A stretch of 64,000 nucleotides of DNA. Source: Micrasema longulum (Eukaryota; Arthropoda; Insecta; Trichoptera; Brachycentridae). The stretch lies in the NCBI GenBank assembly GCA_022494885.1, contig JAGVSM010003562.1, positions 97,759-161,758 on the forward strand. The letters run 5' to 3'. The notes below the pieces were generated by a model, which was given only the letters and a program-made list of their open reading frames with translations, did no database searches and was not told where the DNA came from. Below are positions 20,157 to 30,235 of this stretch, one piece after another (within the stretch, counting starts at the first letter, position 1; the number at the start of each line of letters is the position of its first letter). The position numbers were made by a program, and so were the translations under genes.

Positions 20157-21134
20157 TTTCATCATCATTATTATCTTTATGCAGATAATTTTGCATATGG
20201 CACTGTATCACAACCGCAGCACACTTATTATTTTAGTGCCCTGTTAGGTATCTCCAACGTTGGCAATCACTCTGGCAAAAGTCTCTCTGTCCTGTGCTGC
20301 CCGGGAAATCTGCTCCACAGTCCGGAAGCCAGTCCAGCCTCGTATATTTCGCAGCCAGGACATCTGTTTTCTTCCAGCCCCTCTATGACCCTCGATCTTG
20401 CCTTTCAAAATTAAATGAAGCAAGTGGTACTTTTCTCCACGCATTATATGCCCCTGATACGAAATTTTACGAACTTTTATGTTGGTTAAGAGTTCTCTGT
20501 TCATACTAGCTCGGCTTAAGAATTCTAAGTTTATTATCAGGTCTGTCCAATATATCTTAAGCATTCTGCGATGCAACCACATCTCAAAAGCCTCCAGCCT
20601 GTTCATAGTATTCACCTTCAGATTCCAAGTCTCGCAGCCATACAACAATACAGACCATACATAACATTTTACCAATCTTCGCCCTATTTTCAAGTTGAGA
20701 TTAGCATTGCTGAAGAAGGATTTCATTTTATTAAAAGCAGCTCTTGCTGTCTCTATTCTGCATTTAATTTATATACCTGAGTCGAGGGTCTTTGTTAAAA
20801 TGCTGCCGAGGTACTTAAATTTGTCCACCTTTTCAATGTCACTACTCTTTAATTTGAGAGAAAATGCGGAGTAATCAAGTCGGCCAAATGTTATCCATTT
20901 TGTTTTACTAACATGAATTGTTAAACCCAGTTGTTCGCCATATGCATCCACACTATTTAACAGCTTCTGAAGATCCGTAATGGTATCCGCCAGCAAAACA
21001 GTGTCGTCGGCGTAGTTGATATTGTTAATTACAACTCCATTGGTCTTCAGGCCTCTTTCATTGTTGTACAACGCTTTCTTAAAAACATAGTCAGAATACA
21101 AGTTGAAAAACAAGAGGGACAGGATACAACCTTA
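20157..21134 (-). mobile_element. Non-LTR retrotransposon, RT palm-to-C-terminus and 3' end
   Basis: This is the best-preserved retroelement in the window. On the minus strand the reverse transcriptase is read from GCILS (near 21131) to VANVGDT and a stop at 20244, followed by a short 3'UTR ending in an ATGATGATG run at about 20160. Nothing upstream of GCILS is present, and another LINE 3' end abuts at 21135, so the element is 5'-truncated exactly there. The LLYGCETW / RLEAFEMW / RRMLKI tail is common in insect LINE proteins. Exact clade (RTE-, L2- or jockey-like) not assigned. Confidence 0.85.
20244..21131 (-). pseudogene. Reverse transcriptase ORF2 fragment, one internal stop
   Basis: Reads as one frame. 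Landmarks in order are FFNLYSDYVF; catalytic box NYADDTVLLAD with YADD at 21003-21014 intact; ITDLQKLLNSVDAYGEQLGL; VDKFKYLGSIL; then a TAA at 20769-20771. The same frame continues IKCRIETARAAFNKMKSFF, VLLYGCETW, RLEAFEMWLHRRMLKIYW, KIEGHRGAGRKQMSWLRN and ends RETFARVIANVGDT. Because both sides are in phase and family members continue through this point (usually xIKxRIxxARxAF), the TAA is a point nonsense mutation, not a frame boundary. About 296 codons remain of an ORF normally near 900-1000. It cannot be functional as it stands. Confidence 0.85.
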
Positions 21135-21305
21135 TTTTTTCATCATCATTCCATGTCTGCTGTTTAATTGGAGCATATGTTATCTACAAAGAGCCTCCAT
21201 GCATCTCTACCGGCTGCAAACTCCTTTGCGTCCTCCCAAGTCAGATTCTCGTTCTGAAGTTCTGACATAAACTGCCGACGGACAGTCAGCAATGAATATT
21301 ATGTT
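21135..21305 (-). mobile_element. Second LINE 3' end abutting the first
   Basis: On the minus strand TVRRQFMSELQNENLTWEDA then AAGRDAWRLFVDNICSN and a stop are encoded (about 21283-21165), followed by AATGATGATGAAAAAA. This is the C-terminal end of a LINE ORF2 (LTWxxAK...RxxWRxxV). A diverged relative is at 45285-45560. The A-rich end butts directly onto the first LINE at 21134/21135. Confidence 0.75.
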
Positions 21306-21812
21306 TGGCTGGAAACAAATTTAAAATTGGTACAAATGAGTGGATTTTAAAAATGGGAAGGAGACGGTTGGAATAGCTATAAAGAGTTTGTATTATATAA
21401 TTTTATTTGTCAGTGTGTTGTTTTTTTTATTTTCAAGTGTTTGTTAACAAATGTATTACTTTCTATCAGTATATCTTTTAATGAGTTTTTTTTTTCAGTT
21501 CCATATATTTTGTTATTTTCATATATTTTTCCAGTTACATATACTTTGACAGTTTTGATTTTAAAGTTCCATAATTTTTTGTGAGATTTTCATATTTTTA
21601 TATATTATTCAACTTTCAACATTGTATTAATTATCTTAAGACGTCTCTAAAAAAAGCTGTATTTTATACTTTTAAAAATATGCTGTCGACCTTAGAACAA
21701 AGAGCTTTAAAAATATCTATTGCAAAGCTCATAATTTTGCATAAAACCGCGCGTAAATCGGTTCAGTAGTTATTTAGTTTATATATATACATAAATATTT
21801 TTGGATAATTTA
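21306..21812. other. No gene; T-rich, with a common-repeat scrap
   Basis: Mostly T-rich sequence. AACCGCGCGTAAATCGGTTC and AGTAGTTATTTAG near 21746-21775 resemble a piece of the widespread insect repeat also seen at 15146. Confidence 0.45.
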
Positions 21813-21814
21813 TA

Positions 21815-21865
21815 TAGCGCCATTTTCGTGAAAATCACCTCAAGGGCGCTGTTCAATAAATAAAT
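21815..21865. repeat. Shared GCGCCATTTT block
   Basis: GCGCCATTTTCGTGAAAATC then ACCTCAAGGGCGCTGTTCAA. A near copy lies at 56428-56468 (CCATTTTTGTGAAAAATCAC, CTCAAGAGCGCTGTACAA). The GCGCC/GGGCGC ends are inverted, so it may be a small stem-loop at a LINE 3' end. Confidence 0.5.
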
Positions 21866-21869
21866 ATCC

Positions 21870-21990
21870 CAGCACGTCTTGCAGCTATAGAGCGCATGGA
21901 CGGTTGGGATTCTAGTTCCTCGTCTCAAATTATGATATATAGGAGCTAGATAACAGCACGTCTTGCAGCTACAGAGCGCATGGATAGTAA
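21870..21990 (+). repeat. Repeat D, tandem pair
   Basis: CAGCACGTCTTGCAGCTATA (21873) and CAGCACGTCTTGCAGCTACA (21954) each precede GAGCGCATGGA. Spacing is about 81 bp. The unit between (TTCTAGTTCCTCGTCTC, ATATAGGAGCTAGATAA) matches the reverse complement of 3400-3475. Confidence 0.65.
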
Positions 21991-22009
21991 GAAATCAAGC
22001 CCCTATTTA

Positions 22010-22395
22010 CATTAATAAAAAAAATAATTGACAATGAAGTTTATAGTTTAAGTGACATTTTAAAAAACGAAATAAAAAACAATTTTTTTGCAATAAGCTA
22101 TTTTACACGTGAATAAAACTCCAAAGTGCACTTTCTTTATAAAAATGTTTTTTTAAGTTGAAATAAAAATGAAGTCCACGTTGTTCTAATGCAGAAAAAC
22201 GCCAGTTGTCCCAGATATGCTATTTTTATATGTAAAAAATTATCACTTTACATTAAAATTTCTTTATAAATTAAAATTATCTCATTTGTTTTAAATGTTA
22301 TGATGTTTTGGAAATCGCTCAACCACAAAATTTTGTTTCATGAACATTTCGTTCAATATGACTCCCGTGGTTTATCCTTTAAGGTACAGATATAA
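22010..22395. repeat. Repeat E, copy 1
   Basis: Blocks shared in the same order with 25225-25567: AGCTATTTTACACGTGAATA, AGTGCACTTTCTTTATAAAA, TTATCTCATTTG, TTTTGGAAATCGC, GACTCCCGTGGTTTATCC, TTTAAGGTACAGATAT. Non-coding, about 300 bp, possibly a MITE or LINE UTR. Ends not defined. Confidence 0.6.
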
Positions 22396-23090
22396 CGTAC
22401 AATGTGCATATGTTGGAGCCTGTTCGTGAACCAAGTAATCATTCATTATTTGTTTTTAGGAATACTTACATTAAAATAATTTATTTAATTATTTTTTTTG
22501 TTTTAACGGCACACATTCACAAAAACTTCAAATGGATTGTACGGATTCGGAATGGATCAGATCGCAGGGAAAATAAATATCACAACCTTCTAGGACATAC
22601 ATATGAACATTGACTTTTATAAATAGATATTTATATAATCAGTCAACGACTTATTTAGAAGTATTTTTTTGTAGAGGATTCATGGGCAAAAAGTACATTA
22701 TATTAATAATTTATTATTTTTAGAAATGTTGTACTCGGCGGATCGAATAAAAATGTCGCTTAGGGCCATAACAAAATAAACAGTCTGTTTTATCGCCCTG
22801 TTGATTCCCTGTAAATTTATTGAGACCATATTATCGTGAAATGTTGAAGTCGTGTGTGATAAACGTGAAATATTTTATTTTATTTAGATGAAAGTTAAAT
22901 AAAGACAACTCACCAACAGATTAAAACTTCCACATGTTTCTAGTTAATTCGATAGACTCAACCCCGGTGATGAATTAATAATCGTCATCATTCCCTTGTA
23001 TTGAGTTTGTCTGAATATTTGTAGACATATATTGGATTTCAACCCCCGGAGAGTTATCAAGATTGACATATAGAGGCTTTGCTGACAGAA
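22396..23090. other. No gene recognised
   Basis: No matched repeats and no credible coding frame. Confidence 0.45.
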
Positions 23091-23091
23091 T

Positions 23092-23620
23092 TATTTATTT
23101 ATTTGATTTAATTCTATGATTAACATAGTCTAATATATATTTACAAGACAATATTTACATCTATACTTATTCTAACATTATTTATCACTATTATACACTT
23201 AATAATCCTAATTTATAATATTCACTGTTTCATATGTACATTTTAATTAATTATATTCACCATTTAAACAATATATTACTTAATATTTTTCACATATATA
23301 CTTTTTACATTTAATTTAAAATATATTTACATTTATTTCATTTTTATGCTTTCTGGCATTTCCTCAAATAATTGTATTCCCCTGTACATAAGGCAGTTCT
23401 GGGACATTGCTTTTGATTTCTTTTCCAGTCTTATATTTTAGATCCTCTTGTTGCATAGTTATGAAAAAACTCTTAGTTTATTTTGAAAATATCTCGGAAC
23501 TATTCCTTTAATAATTTTGTTTATTTCATTAGCAACATTGAATTTGATTATTTGATCAATTGTCATGATATCTAGAAGTTGAATCATTTTTTTAACTTTT
23601 GTTCGAATGCATTAAGTTAT
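23092..23620 (-). mobile_element. LINE 3' end, frameshifted C-terminal tail
   Basis: On the minus strand MIQLLDIMTIDQIIKFNVAN, INKIIKGIVPRYFQNKLRVF (23600-23470 approx) are followed in shifted frames by YNYATRGSK and KAMSQNCLMYRGIQLFEEMP. This is the usual order at the end of LINE ORF2: helical block, G-x-x-P, Y-x-TR, LYxGxxLFxxxP. About 230 bp of A+T-rich 3'UTR leads to an (AAAT)n tail at 23095. At least two frameshifts show it is dead. Confidence 0.7.
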
Positions 23621-23865
23621 TTAATCAAGTTTCGAGATAATAGCATTTAAAACTTCTTTATTCTAACAACGCATTATTTATTTTACAATTTTCTTTTATT
23701 TGAATATTTTTAAAGCTTTGAAAGAAAAATTTGTATTTTTTGAATACTATAAAATTTGAAATCAACATTTTGCACCTATATTTAAAAAATAGTTGTGATA
23801 TATATTAAGACTGTTGACTTAATGCATTCTGTCAGTATAGCATCGGTATTAGAGATAGTGAGCAC

Positions 23866-23946
23866 ATGTTCAAACGTCGGCAGAATGGTAAATGTTAGAA
23901 AGTATGTAAAGTGGCTACTTAAACCAATCAATGACAGCAAAGCGTT
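23866..23946 (-). mobile_element. Repeat X fragment
   Basis: Reverse orientation: TCGGCAGAATGGTAAATG, AAGTGGCTACTTAAACCA, CAATGACAG. About 80 bp of the unit. Confidence 0.65.
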
Positions 23947-24139
23947 GTCAAATTTGTTATAGGCCCAGGGTGGAAATGTTGCTAAATAATTATCTTAGCC
24001 AGAAATGCCAGAATGGAATTGCAAATATATACGTTCTTTATTTAATGACACCATAAATGCATAAATTAAAAAAATTCAAACTGGTTTAGCTATGACGTCG
24101 TCACTTTAATTGAATTATGTTAAAATTAAGTTGATGAAA

Positions 24140-24600
24140 TTTTAAATTTGTTGCAACAGAGAGGGAAAACAATTTTATGAAAGAAATATGTGTGTCTGGG
24201 CATTTACAGGGCTTATGATCTGTCGTTGACTGGTTTAAGTAGCCACTGTACACGCTGTGTAACATCACCATTCTGCCTATGATTAAACATCCATATTTCC
24301 TCAACTCTTCTATCTGTTGCCTTTTTTGAAGTTAAAGAGCTGAAACCTTTATCAAGTAGGTGAGGCAACGTCTGAAAACAATGTTTTATTTTTTATACTT
24401 CTTCTTATACAAGTTTTAACAAAAATGTTTTAAGTATGTCCAAATTGTTGTAGACAGGGTAGATTTCCTCCCTGGAGAGTTATTGAGATCCAATTTATAA
24501 AATACACACAACAAATTTCGATCTAAATATCTCCCTAGGGAGGAAATTTAGCCTGTTTGTAGAAATTTGGACTTACTCAAAACACTGTTGATGAAATTTG
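24140..24600. mobile_element. Repeat X, unit ending in foldback
   Basis: Plus orientation from TTTGTTGCAACAGAGAGGG (24148) through ATTTACAGGGCTTATGATCT, GAGCTGAAACCTTTATCAAG, to AAGTATGTCCAAATTG and TAGATTTCCTCCCTGG near 24475. After a 40-nt spacer the last 60 bp return on the other strand (CTCCCTAGGGAGGAAATTTA, TTTGGACTTACTCAAAACAC). The right end is therefore a hairpin. Confidence 0.75.
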
Positions 24601-24609
24601 TTAATCCAC

Positions 24610-25224
24610 GTAAGCATATTTCATCACTAATTAATGTATGTATGTCATTGATGACTAGAAGATTTATGGGTCACTTTTGTTCTAACAACGTTTCTTAAGT
24701 GTGTAATGAATCATAAGTCAATAATTGTATTTATTTATTTGAGTGGGTGAGACTTGAGTCGAATATTAAGTAAACACTGTTTTTATTTCTTAACAGTATA
24801 ATACAAAAATTAAAAAGGTTTACAATAAGAATCGAGTACACTTGAACGTTTTCCACTTTTTGAAGATATTAGTATAATTGCGTATGTGGGCTTAAATGTA
24901 AAAAATAGAATCGAAAATTTTGAGTGGGGGTGTTGCATTTCATAAAACGAAGAAACAGACCAAAATGGACGCATAGCCGATGGAACAATAGGCATCATCC
25001 TTGGTACCTACCTAAACATTTGCACCTTCCATCTGCCAGGAATCAGCTACCAGCCGCAGCTTCAGCTGTCCAGCAGAGTATAGCAGACGTGGGACTACCT
25101 AAATAGCTTCCTTCGGACATCGGTTATCACTTTCTTTATCTCGTTAATAATAATATCTGTATCTTAGAGAATAAAACACGGGAGTCTATTAAGAGGGGAT
25201 TTAAAAATGCTGAAATTACCGTAA
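24610..25224. other. No gene firmly recognised; one 60-codon frame
   Basis: A plus frame at 24924-25106 encodes WTHSRWNNRHHPWYLPKHLH and RNQLPAAASAVQQSIADVGL. Its composition is less A+T-driven than most of the window, which suggests an old coding or transposon remnant, but I do not recognise it. Confidence 0.35.
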
Positions 25225-25567
25225 TCAGCTATTTTATACGTGAATAAAACACCGAAGTCCACTTTCTTCGCAAAAATGTTTTTTTTGAGTTTAAATAAAA
25301 GTCCAATTCGTTTTTATGCAAAAAATATATCAGTAGTCCAGATAATCTATTTTATAATGTACAATTATCATAAAAAAATATTATAACGAAAGTTCTTTAT
25401 AGGTTAAATTATCTCATTTGGTTCAAAAGCTATGTTTTTTGGAAATCGCATTATCATTAAAAATATTTAATATTTATTTTAATATATTTATTTTATTTAT
25501 TTAAATATTTAATAACATTTTATTAAATGCGACTCCCATTGTTTATCCTTTAAGGTACATATATGTT
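25225..25567. repeat. Repeat E, copy 2
   Basis: Same block order as 22010-22395 (AGCTATTTTATACGTGAATA, AAGTCCACTTTCTTCG, TTATCTCATTTGG, TTTTTGGAAATCGCA, GACTCCCATTGTTTATCC, TTTAAGGTACATATATG). A TTTAT/AATATTTAAT-rich insertion of about 50 bp sits at 25460-25520. Confidence 0.6.
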
Positions 25568-26490
25568 AAAACAGTGCTTTATTTAATTGTTTTTTGTTTA
25601 ATGTTTATCATAGATACTTAGCAAACCTAATCTGTTTAATAAACAATATATTTTGTACATGAATAATTAATAATTCTATTCATCCATGCACTAAGTATTT
25701 TTGCTGCAGTAAGACGTTTGTTAACCCAGCTTCCGTGGGTAAATAGTGTCATAAACTATCGAATTATTTCATATTTTCATTTTGTAAATAGGGTCTCGAA
25801 TTTTAACCGTTTATGCCCTATTTTCACCCTTGTTTGTCCGATTAATAAGGATTTTTTTTCTAGAAATCGTGACTAAAATATAAAATCACAGTCGCGTACT
25901 TATTAAAAATAGCCGTAATAAAATTATAAATAATAGTAATTTTATACCACATTCATGCATAAGTGTTTTTATGACAATAATTTTTAACCACCTGTTTTTT
26001 ATAATTAATCTATGAAAACGCCATTTCATACAACGGTGCACACCCTTATTTTCTGCTCAATTTTATTTGATAGTTTAATAAACCCTTTTGAACTAAGTTT
26101 GTAAATACCTGTAGCCTCGTTTCCAACCAGCTGTTGGTAACAAATACGGCCATGCGGATTGTTGATTCAGAAAAGAATGCGACAGAATGCGTTCTTGTCA
26201 CGACTTTCATTTATAGCCATTGTTATAATCTTAAAAGAATAGGCCTCCAGTAATGTGAAGTTTGTTTAACTTTGGTCTGGGACGGGACTTGCGTTAGTCG
26301 AATTCCGATCCTTTTTTAGGGTAACGACCAAAGACCGGGGGTCTAATGCTGGAGTCGTACGAGTGCGACTATCCTAAATTGGCGAGTAAATTTATTTTTG
26401 ATTCTTGTGTGCGACAATGACGGTTGTAAACCAATTGACTTTACGTCTAGTACCCTTAAAGCATGTACAAAGTGCGTATTAAATTCAATA
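25568..26490. other. No gene recognised
   Basis: At 26100-26430 composition is closer to coding DNA (CGTTTCCAACCAGCTGTTGG), yet every frame is interrupted within about 40 codons and no motif is seen. An old host exon or TE remnant cannot be excluded. Confidence 0.4.
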
Positions 26491-26495
26491 ACTGA

Positions 26496-27345
26496 TTTAT
26501 TTATTTATTTGTTTTATTTAACACTTCATATACATACACAATTTATAAACATATAGGGGTGGGCATATTGCCTTAAGGAAATTTTTACCTACCTTCCCAA
26601 ACTGTTCAGTTTGAGAAAATTACAAGTACATGGATATATTTAATCTTACAGTTTAATGAAAAACATTAAAACAAAGATTAAGAAAATAAAAATACATAAA
26701 AAAATAACACTATAATATGAAGAGATGAGAAAAGATGGGAAGGAAAAAAGAAGGAAAAAGGAACAACTGAAATATTTAGAAAGTGACACTTCAATCTTGA
26801 CTTAAATGTAAATAAAGAAGGGGCGTCTCTAACATTAGTTGTTAGATTATTCCACAGTTAAGCAGCTACTACCGTGAAAGAAAAGACAAGGAAATTAGAT
26901 CGATAAATGGGTATTAAAAGGGTTCTCTCGTTACTAGAACGAAGAGATAGTCCGTGTTGTGATACAGGTTGGAAGAACTCTCTCAAATAAACAGGCGAAG
27001 TGGGATTATTTCAAATATTGTGAAGAAGTGATAGAATGTGAATGTTTCTTCTATGCCTGACACTTAGCCAGTGTAGATGCGTGCGATATTCGGTTATGTG
27101 GTCGAATTTGCGTAGATCAAAAATATAACGTAAACAAACATTCTACAGTCGTTCTAACTTATCAAGTAATTCAGAGTTAGCATCTCGATAACATACATCC
27201 GCATAGTCAGGGTGTGGCTGAAGTGAACTCTGGACTGATATTTGCTTAACATAATTTGGCAAGAAATACTGTAATCTTTTAAGTGAGTGCAAACTGCTAT
27301 AAAGTTTACGACCAACTTCGTTAACCTGATCGTGATTTATATCGT
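26496..27345 (-). mobile_element. LINE 3' end with readable C-terminal tail (HWLSVRHRRNIHIL)
   Basis: The minus strand (27150-26790) reads RTHLHWLSVRHRRNIHILSL, then NPTSPVYLREFF, HGLSLRSSNERTLLIPIYRS, VFSFTVVAA, a stop, LWNNLTTNVRDAPSLFTFKS and RLKCHFLNIS. The sequence LHWLPVxxRxxFKIL ... LRSS ... R ... FSxxAxxLWNxLPxxxR ... FKxxLK is the standard end of CR1/jockey-type LINE proteins. The 3'UTR and T-rich tail complement follow to 26496. Three in-frame defects are visible. Fragments of the same family lie at 15712-16015 and 34610-34790. Confidence 0.8.
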
Positions 27346-27720
27346 TGCTGATCTATATCGTTGTTGATTTTTTATTTGACAATACACCTTAAATAACGAT
27401 ACAATGATTATTGTATTGAAGGGTGCTTTTTTTATGATCGAAGTGATGGTTACTGCTTTTTTCAAAATAAGAAGTCAACTCAAATCCATAATACAAATCT
27501 TACATGTTTTGTCTGTCATCTATTTAAGTGTTATATAGTACCCTAAAAAGAGTTAAAATCGGAGTAAGAATGTATTCTATCTTTGTTTAGGCGGATAAAA
27601 AGTACAGTTCTGTGCATAATCATATAATAATAGAATTAGAATCCTGGACGTGTGTTTTTGACTTAATGCCTGCTCTCAGGAAAAATTCTTACCAAAGAAA
27701 CCGAGTGAAGATAAGTCCGT
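27346..27720. other. No gene recognised
   Basis: A+T-rich. ATATCGTTGCTGATCTATAT and ATCGTTGTTGATTTTT near 27341-27370 form a short local duplication. Confidence 0.4.
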
Positions 27721-27721
27721 T

Positions 27722-27955
27722 TTGTTGTGTATTGGTTGATACGTTCGCTTACCATTTTTAGGGCCTGAGTTCGATTACTGGTAAAATGGACGTGAAATAG
27801 TAATTTTTAAAAGTTTTTGAACTGCAGTATTTCATTTTTCCTAAAGAGTGCACCTAAAGTCTAATGATGGTCACCTTACCTTTATATAACAGATGATCAA
27901 ATTATACTGCTATTGGTTTACCAATATAGTGCCTTATGCACCACTGCTACATTAA
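27722..27955 (+). mobile_element. SINE-A copy, variant head
   Basis: The head reads TTGTGTATTGGTTGATACG (A box) and CTGAGTTCGATTACTGG (B box). The body has GACGTGAAATAG, GTTTTTGAACTGCAGTATTT, GTCACCTTACC, GATCAAATTATACTGC and TACCAATATAGTGCCTTATG. The GAACTGCAGTAT variant of the body is shared with 60433-60567. Confidence 0.75.
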
Positions 27956-27965
27956 AAAAGTAATG

Positions 27966-28465
27966 ACAAATGCAGGACAGTAAAAAATACAATACAATGG
28001 ACTTTAACCCTACAATGACTTACCTGAGCACACGTTTTATTCTTATAATTAGTAATTTTTCCATTTCATATGAATTAAATCTTACTTTTTATCTAATTTT
28101 TCATAATTTATCTATTTTTGACACTTGTGCAATAAAAAATACACACATATCTACCCTCTCACTCACTTAAACTCACCCAAACATACTTACCTTCACAACT
28201 AATTTTCAAAATATATCTTACACACACAAGGAAATCGATTTATGTACATTTCATGTATTTCTGTGAATAACTGTCATTGGTTTTTGTTCTCTGTATATTT
28301 TATTTGTTATATTTTTTTACACGTATTACTACTAATATATTTTGAGAAAAGACAAATTTAAAACCAACCTTAAAAATACACGATGACTACGCTGACCATA
28401 CGAGACATAACATTACTAGACCTTATAATATGTTTATATAACTTTAACGAGTTTACTAAAATTAC
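27966..28465 (+). mobile_element. LINE 3' end, second copy of the 16016-16700 family, interrupted
   Basis: CAGTAAAAAATACAATACAA and TGGACTTTAACCCTACAATG at 27975-28020 match 16482-16525. The match resumes at about 28347 (GACAAATTTAAAACCAACCT ... CGAGACATAACATTACTAGA). About 320 bp of unrelated A+T-rich sequence lies in between, presumably an insertion without recognisable ends. Confidence 0.6.
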
Positions 28466-29215
28466 TTATGTGTATATATATCAATATATTTAAAGGGAAA
28501 ATACATATGACGGGACGTTGTCATCTTCGGAATGGTTTTAAAAAATTATTAAAATAAAAACGCTGTCTTGTGATTTGTTTAAGCCGTTAATATTTTTTTA
28601 ACTAGTAAGTAATTTGATGTCAAAATATAAAAATGTAATAATTAAACCCGTGATCCATAAATCCACAATGCTACTATGGGACCACAATAAAATTCTACAT
28701 TTTTAATAATAAAAGCAATAGGAAAAACGTCCATATTTAAAAAATATTTTTATTTGTTAGTACTTTTCATTCGTCTCAGATACTGCAGTGCAATAAATTG
28801 TTAAAGGGTTTTAAAGAGTACCAATGTGCAAATTTGTTTGACATGACTATTCGAATATAGGCGAGCTGATGACAAAATGCAATATGTTTCCAGAATAAGG
28901 TTCCCGAGTAACTTGTTCGTCGGCTTATTCATGTTACATATTCATAAGTTTGCTGACGACACATTTTTTTTTACTCTGTCACAAATTGAAATTGTTATCT
29001 TGATCATATTTTTGGTAGCTTCAAAATAAGTATTTGGGTATTTTTATAATTATTCAAAATTTAATGCCACCTACTGATAAATGACTTTTATTTTAAACTG
29101 TACCCACATAATATGAATTGGTGAAGTCAAAACAATAGAGATCTTATTTATTTGACCAATTAGGGCTCACCGTCAAGCACGTGTATCCCATAACATTGTC
29201 TCTTTCTTTTGTATT
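28466..29215. other. Sparse; SINE-B head fragment near 28643
   Basis: CCCGTGATCCATAAATCCAC and AATGCTACTATGGGACCACA (28646-28686) match the minus strand of a SINE-B head. Nothing else is recognised. Confidence 0.45.
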
Positions 29216-29404
29216 ATTATAGTAATATTTATTTGTTTATTATCATATACATACAATTTTACATTTATACGAAGTTACTTAGACTGTATAACTATGGATA
29301 TTTACCCCGTTCTAAGGGTCAAAATATAAAAAAAGGTAATACATAAGAAAATAAATTAAAAACAATAATAAAAAAAAAGAAGTACACAAATAGTATTGAT
29401 GAAT
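29216..29404 (-). mobile_element. LINE 3' tail
   Basis: T-rich TATTTATTTGTTTATTATC on the plus strand is the complement of an A-rich tail. GTATAACTATGGATATTTAC and CCGTTCTAAGGGTCAAAATA follow. Only UTR is recognised. Confidence 0.45.
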
Positions 29405-29705
29405 AGCAAATCTAAAAGTGTCGCAATTTAAAAATACCACTTAAATCTTTATGATGGTAATAATTAGTAATGTTATTAATATTGACAGTGTATTATAATA
29501 AGTTTCTTATGTTATGTTATCTTACTGTTTTGGATTGAATTAACTGATTTTATGTATAGTCTCGAAAATGTTTTATTTTTATGTACGGTCCCAAATAAGT
29601 TTTTTTTATAACTCCTTGGAGTATAATATCTTGTTCATGTATATTATATTTTATTAATGATGAATAAAACAAATAACAATAATAATAAGAAATAAATGAA
29701 AAAAA
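29405..29705 (+). mobile_element. LINE 3' tail (same family as 12680-13010)
   Basis: AAAGTGTCGCAAT, TTAAATCTTTATGATGGTAA, GTACGGTCCCAAATAAGTTT and TATAACTCCTTGGAGTATAA in the same order as at 12680-12955. The A-rich end has decayed to ATAACAATAATAATAAG. Confidence 0.6.
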
Positions 29706-29943
29706 AGTGAAAATATATATATATTTAAAAGTAACACACATAGCAAAAAAAAATGCAGTTAAAGACATGGCAAAAAAACACATTGAAAAATATATTAAAA
29801 AATAAAGTGAAAAAAAAAACGGCTAAAAACAGAAAAAAGTAATGAGTATCTCCAAAATTTAATTGATGAAAAAAAAAAATTACTGTACAGCTTTCGAATT
29901 AAAAAATAAAAAAAAATTGTTTTGTAAAAATGTATTCAATACT

Positions 29944-30209
29944 TGTCAGCCTCGTGGTGTAATGGTCAGCGCGTTAGCCTGCCATGCAAGAGGTCTTGGG
30001 TTCGATTCCTGACATGGTGGATTTGAAATATTTATTTAAATGGGTGCCTTTACACTGGAATATTTCATAGTCCCTGGACTGGTACCTGAAGCGTAAGAAT
30101 GATCATCTTACCTTAATGTAACAAAAATGATCAAGATATGCTGCGATTGGTGTACCAATGCAGTGCCCTATGCACCATAAGGTGCGGAAAGGGAACGATG
30201 ATAATGATG
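29944..30209 (+). mobile_element. SINE-A, full-length reference copy with TSD
   Basis: The head has GTGGTGTAATGGTCAGCGCG (A box), CCTGCCATGCAAGAGG (anticodon-arm-like) and GGGTTCGATTCCTG (B box). The body follows with TGGACTGGTACCTGAAGCG, GATCATCTTACC, GTACCAATGCAGTGCCCTAT and GCACCATAAGG, ending in a GATGATAATGAT run. Flanking ATGTATTCAATACT (29930-29943) and ATGTATTTAATACT (30210-30223) form a 14-bp target-site duplication with one mismatch. RNA polymerase III transcription is inferred from the boxes. It is not a functional tRNA gene: no acceptor stem closes. Confidence 0.85.
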
Positions 30210-30235
30210 ATGTATTTAATACTCTGTAATCTCTA

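Noticed and set aside
20124..20780. Several plus-strand frames of 60-96 codons
   Set aside because: They are antisense to the minus-strand reverse transcriptase, which has recognisable motifs including YADD.
29949..30020. Functional tRNA gene (Gly-like anticodon arm)
   Set aside because: A and B boxes are present, but no acceptor stem closes, the sequence continues into a SINE body, and it occurs in many copies with a target duplication.
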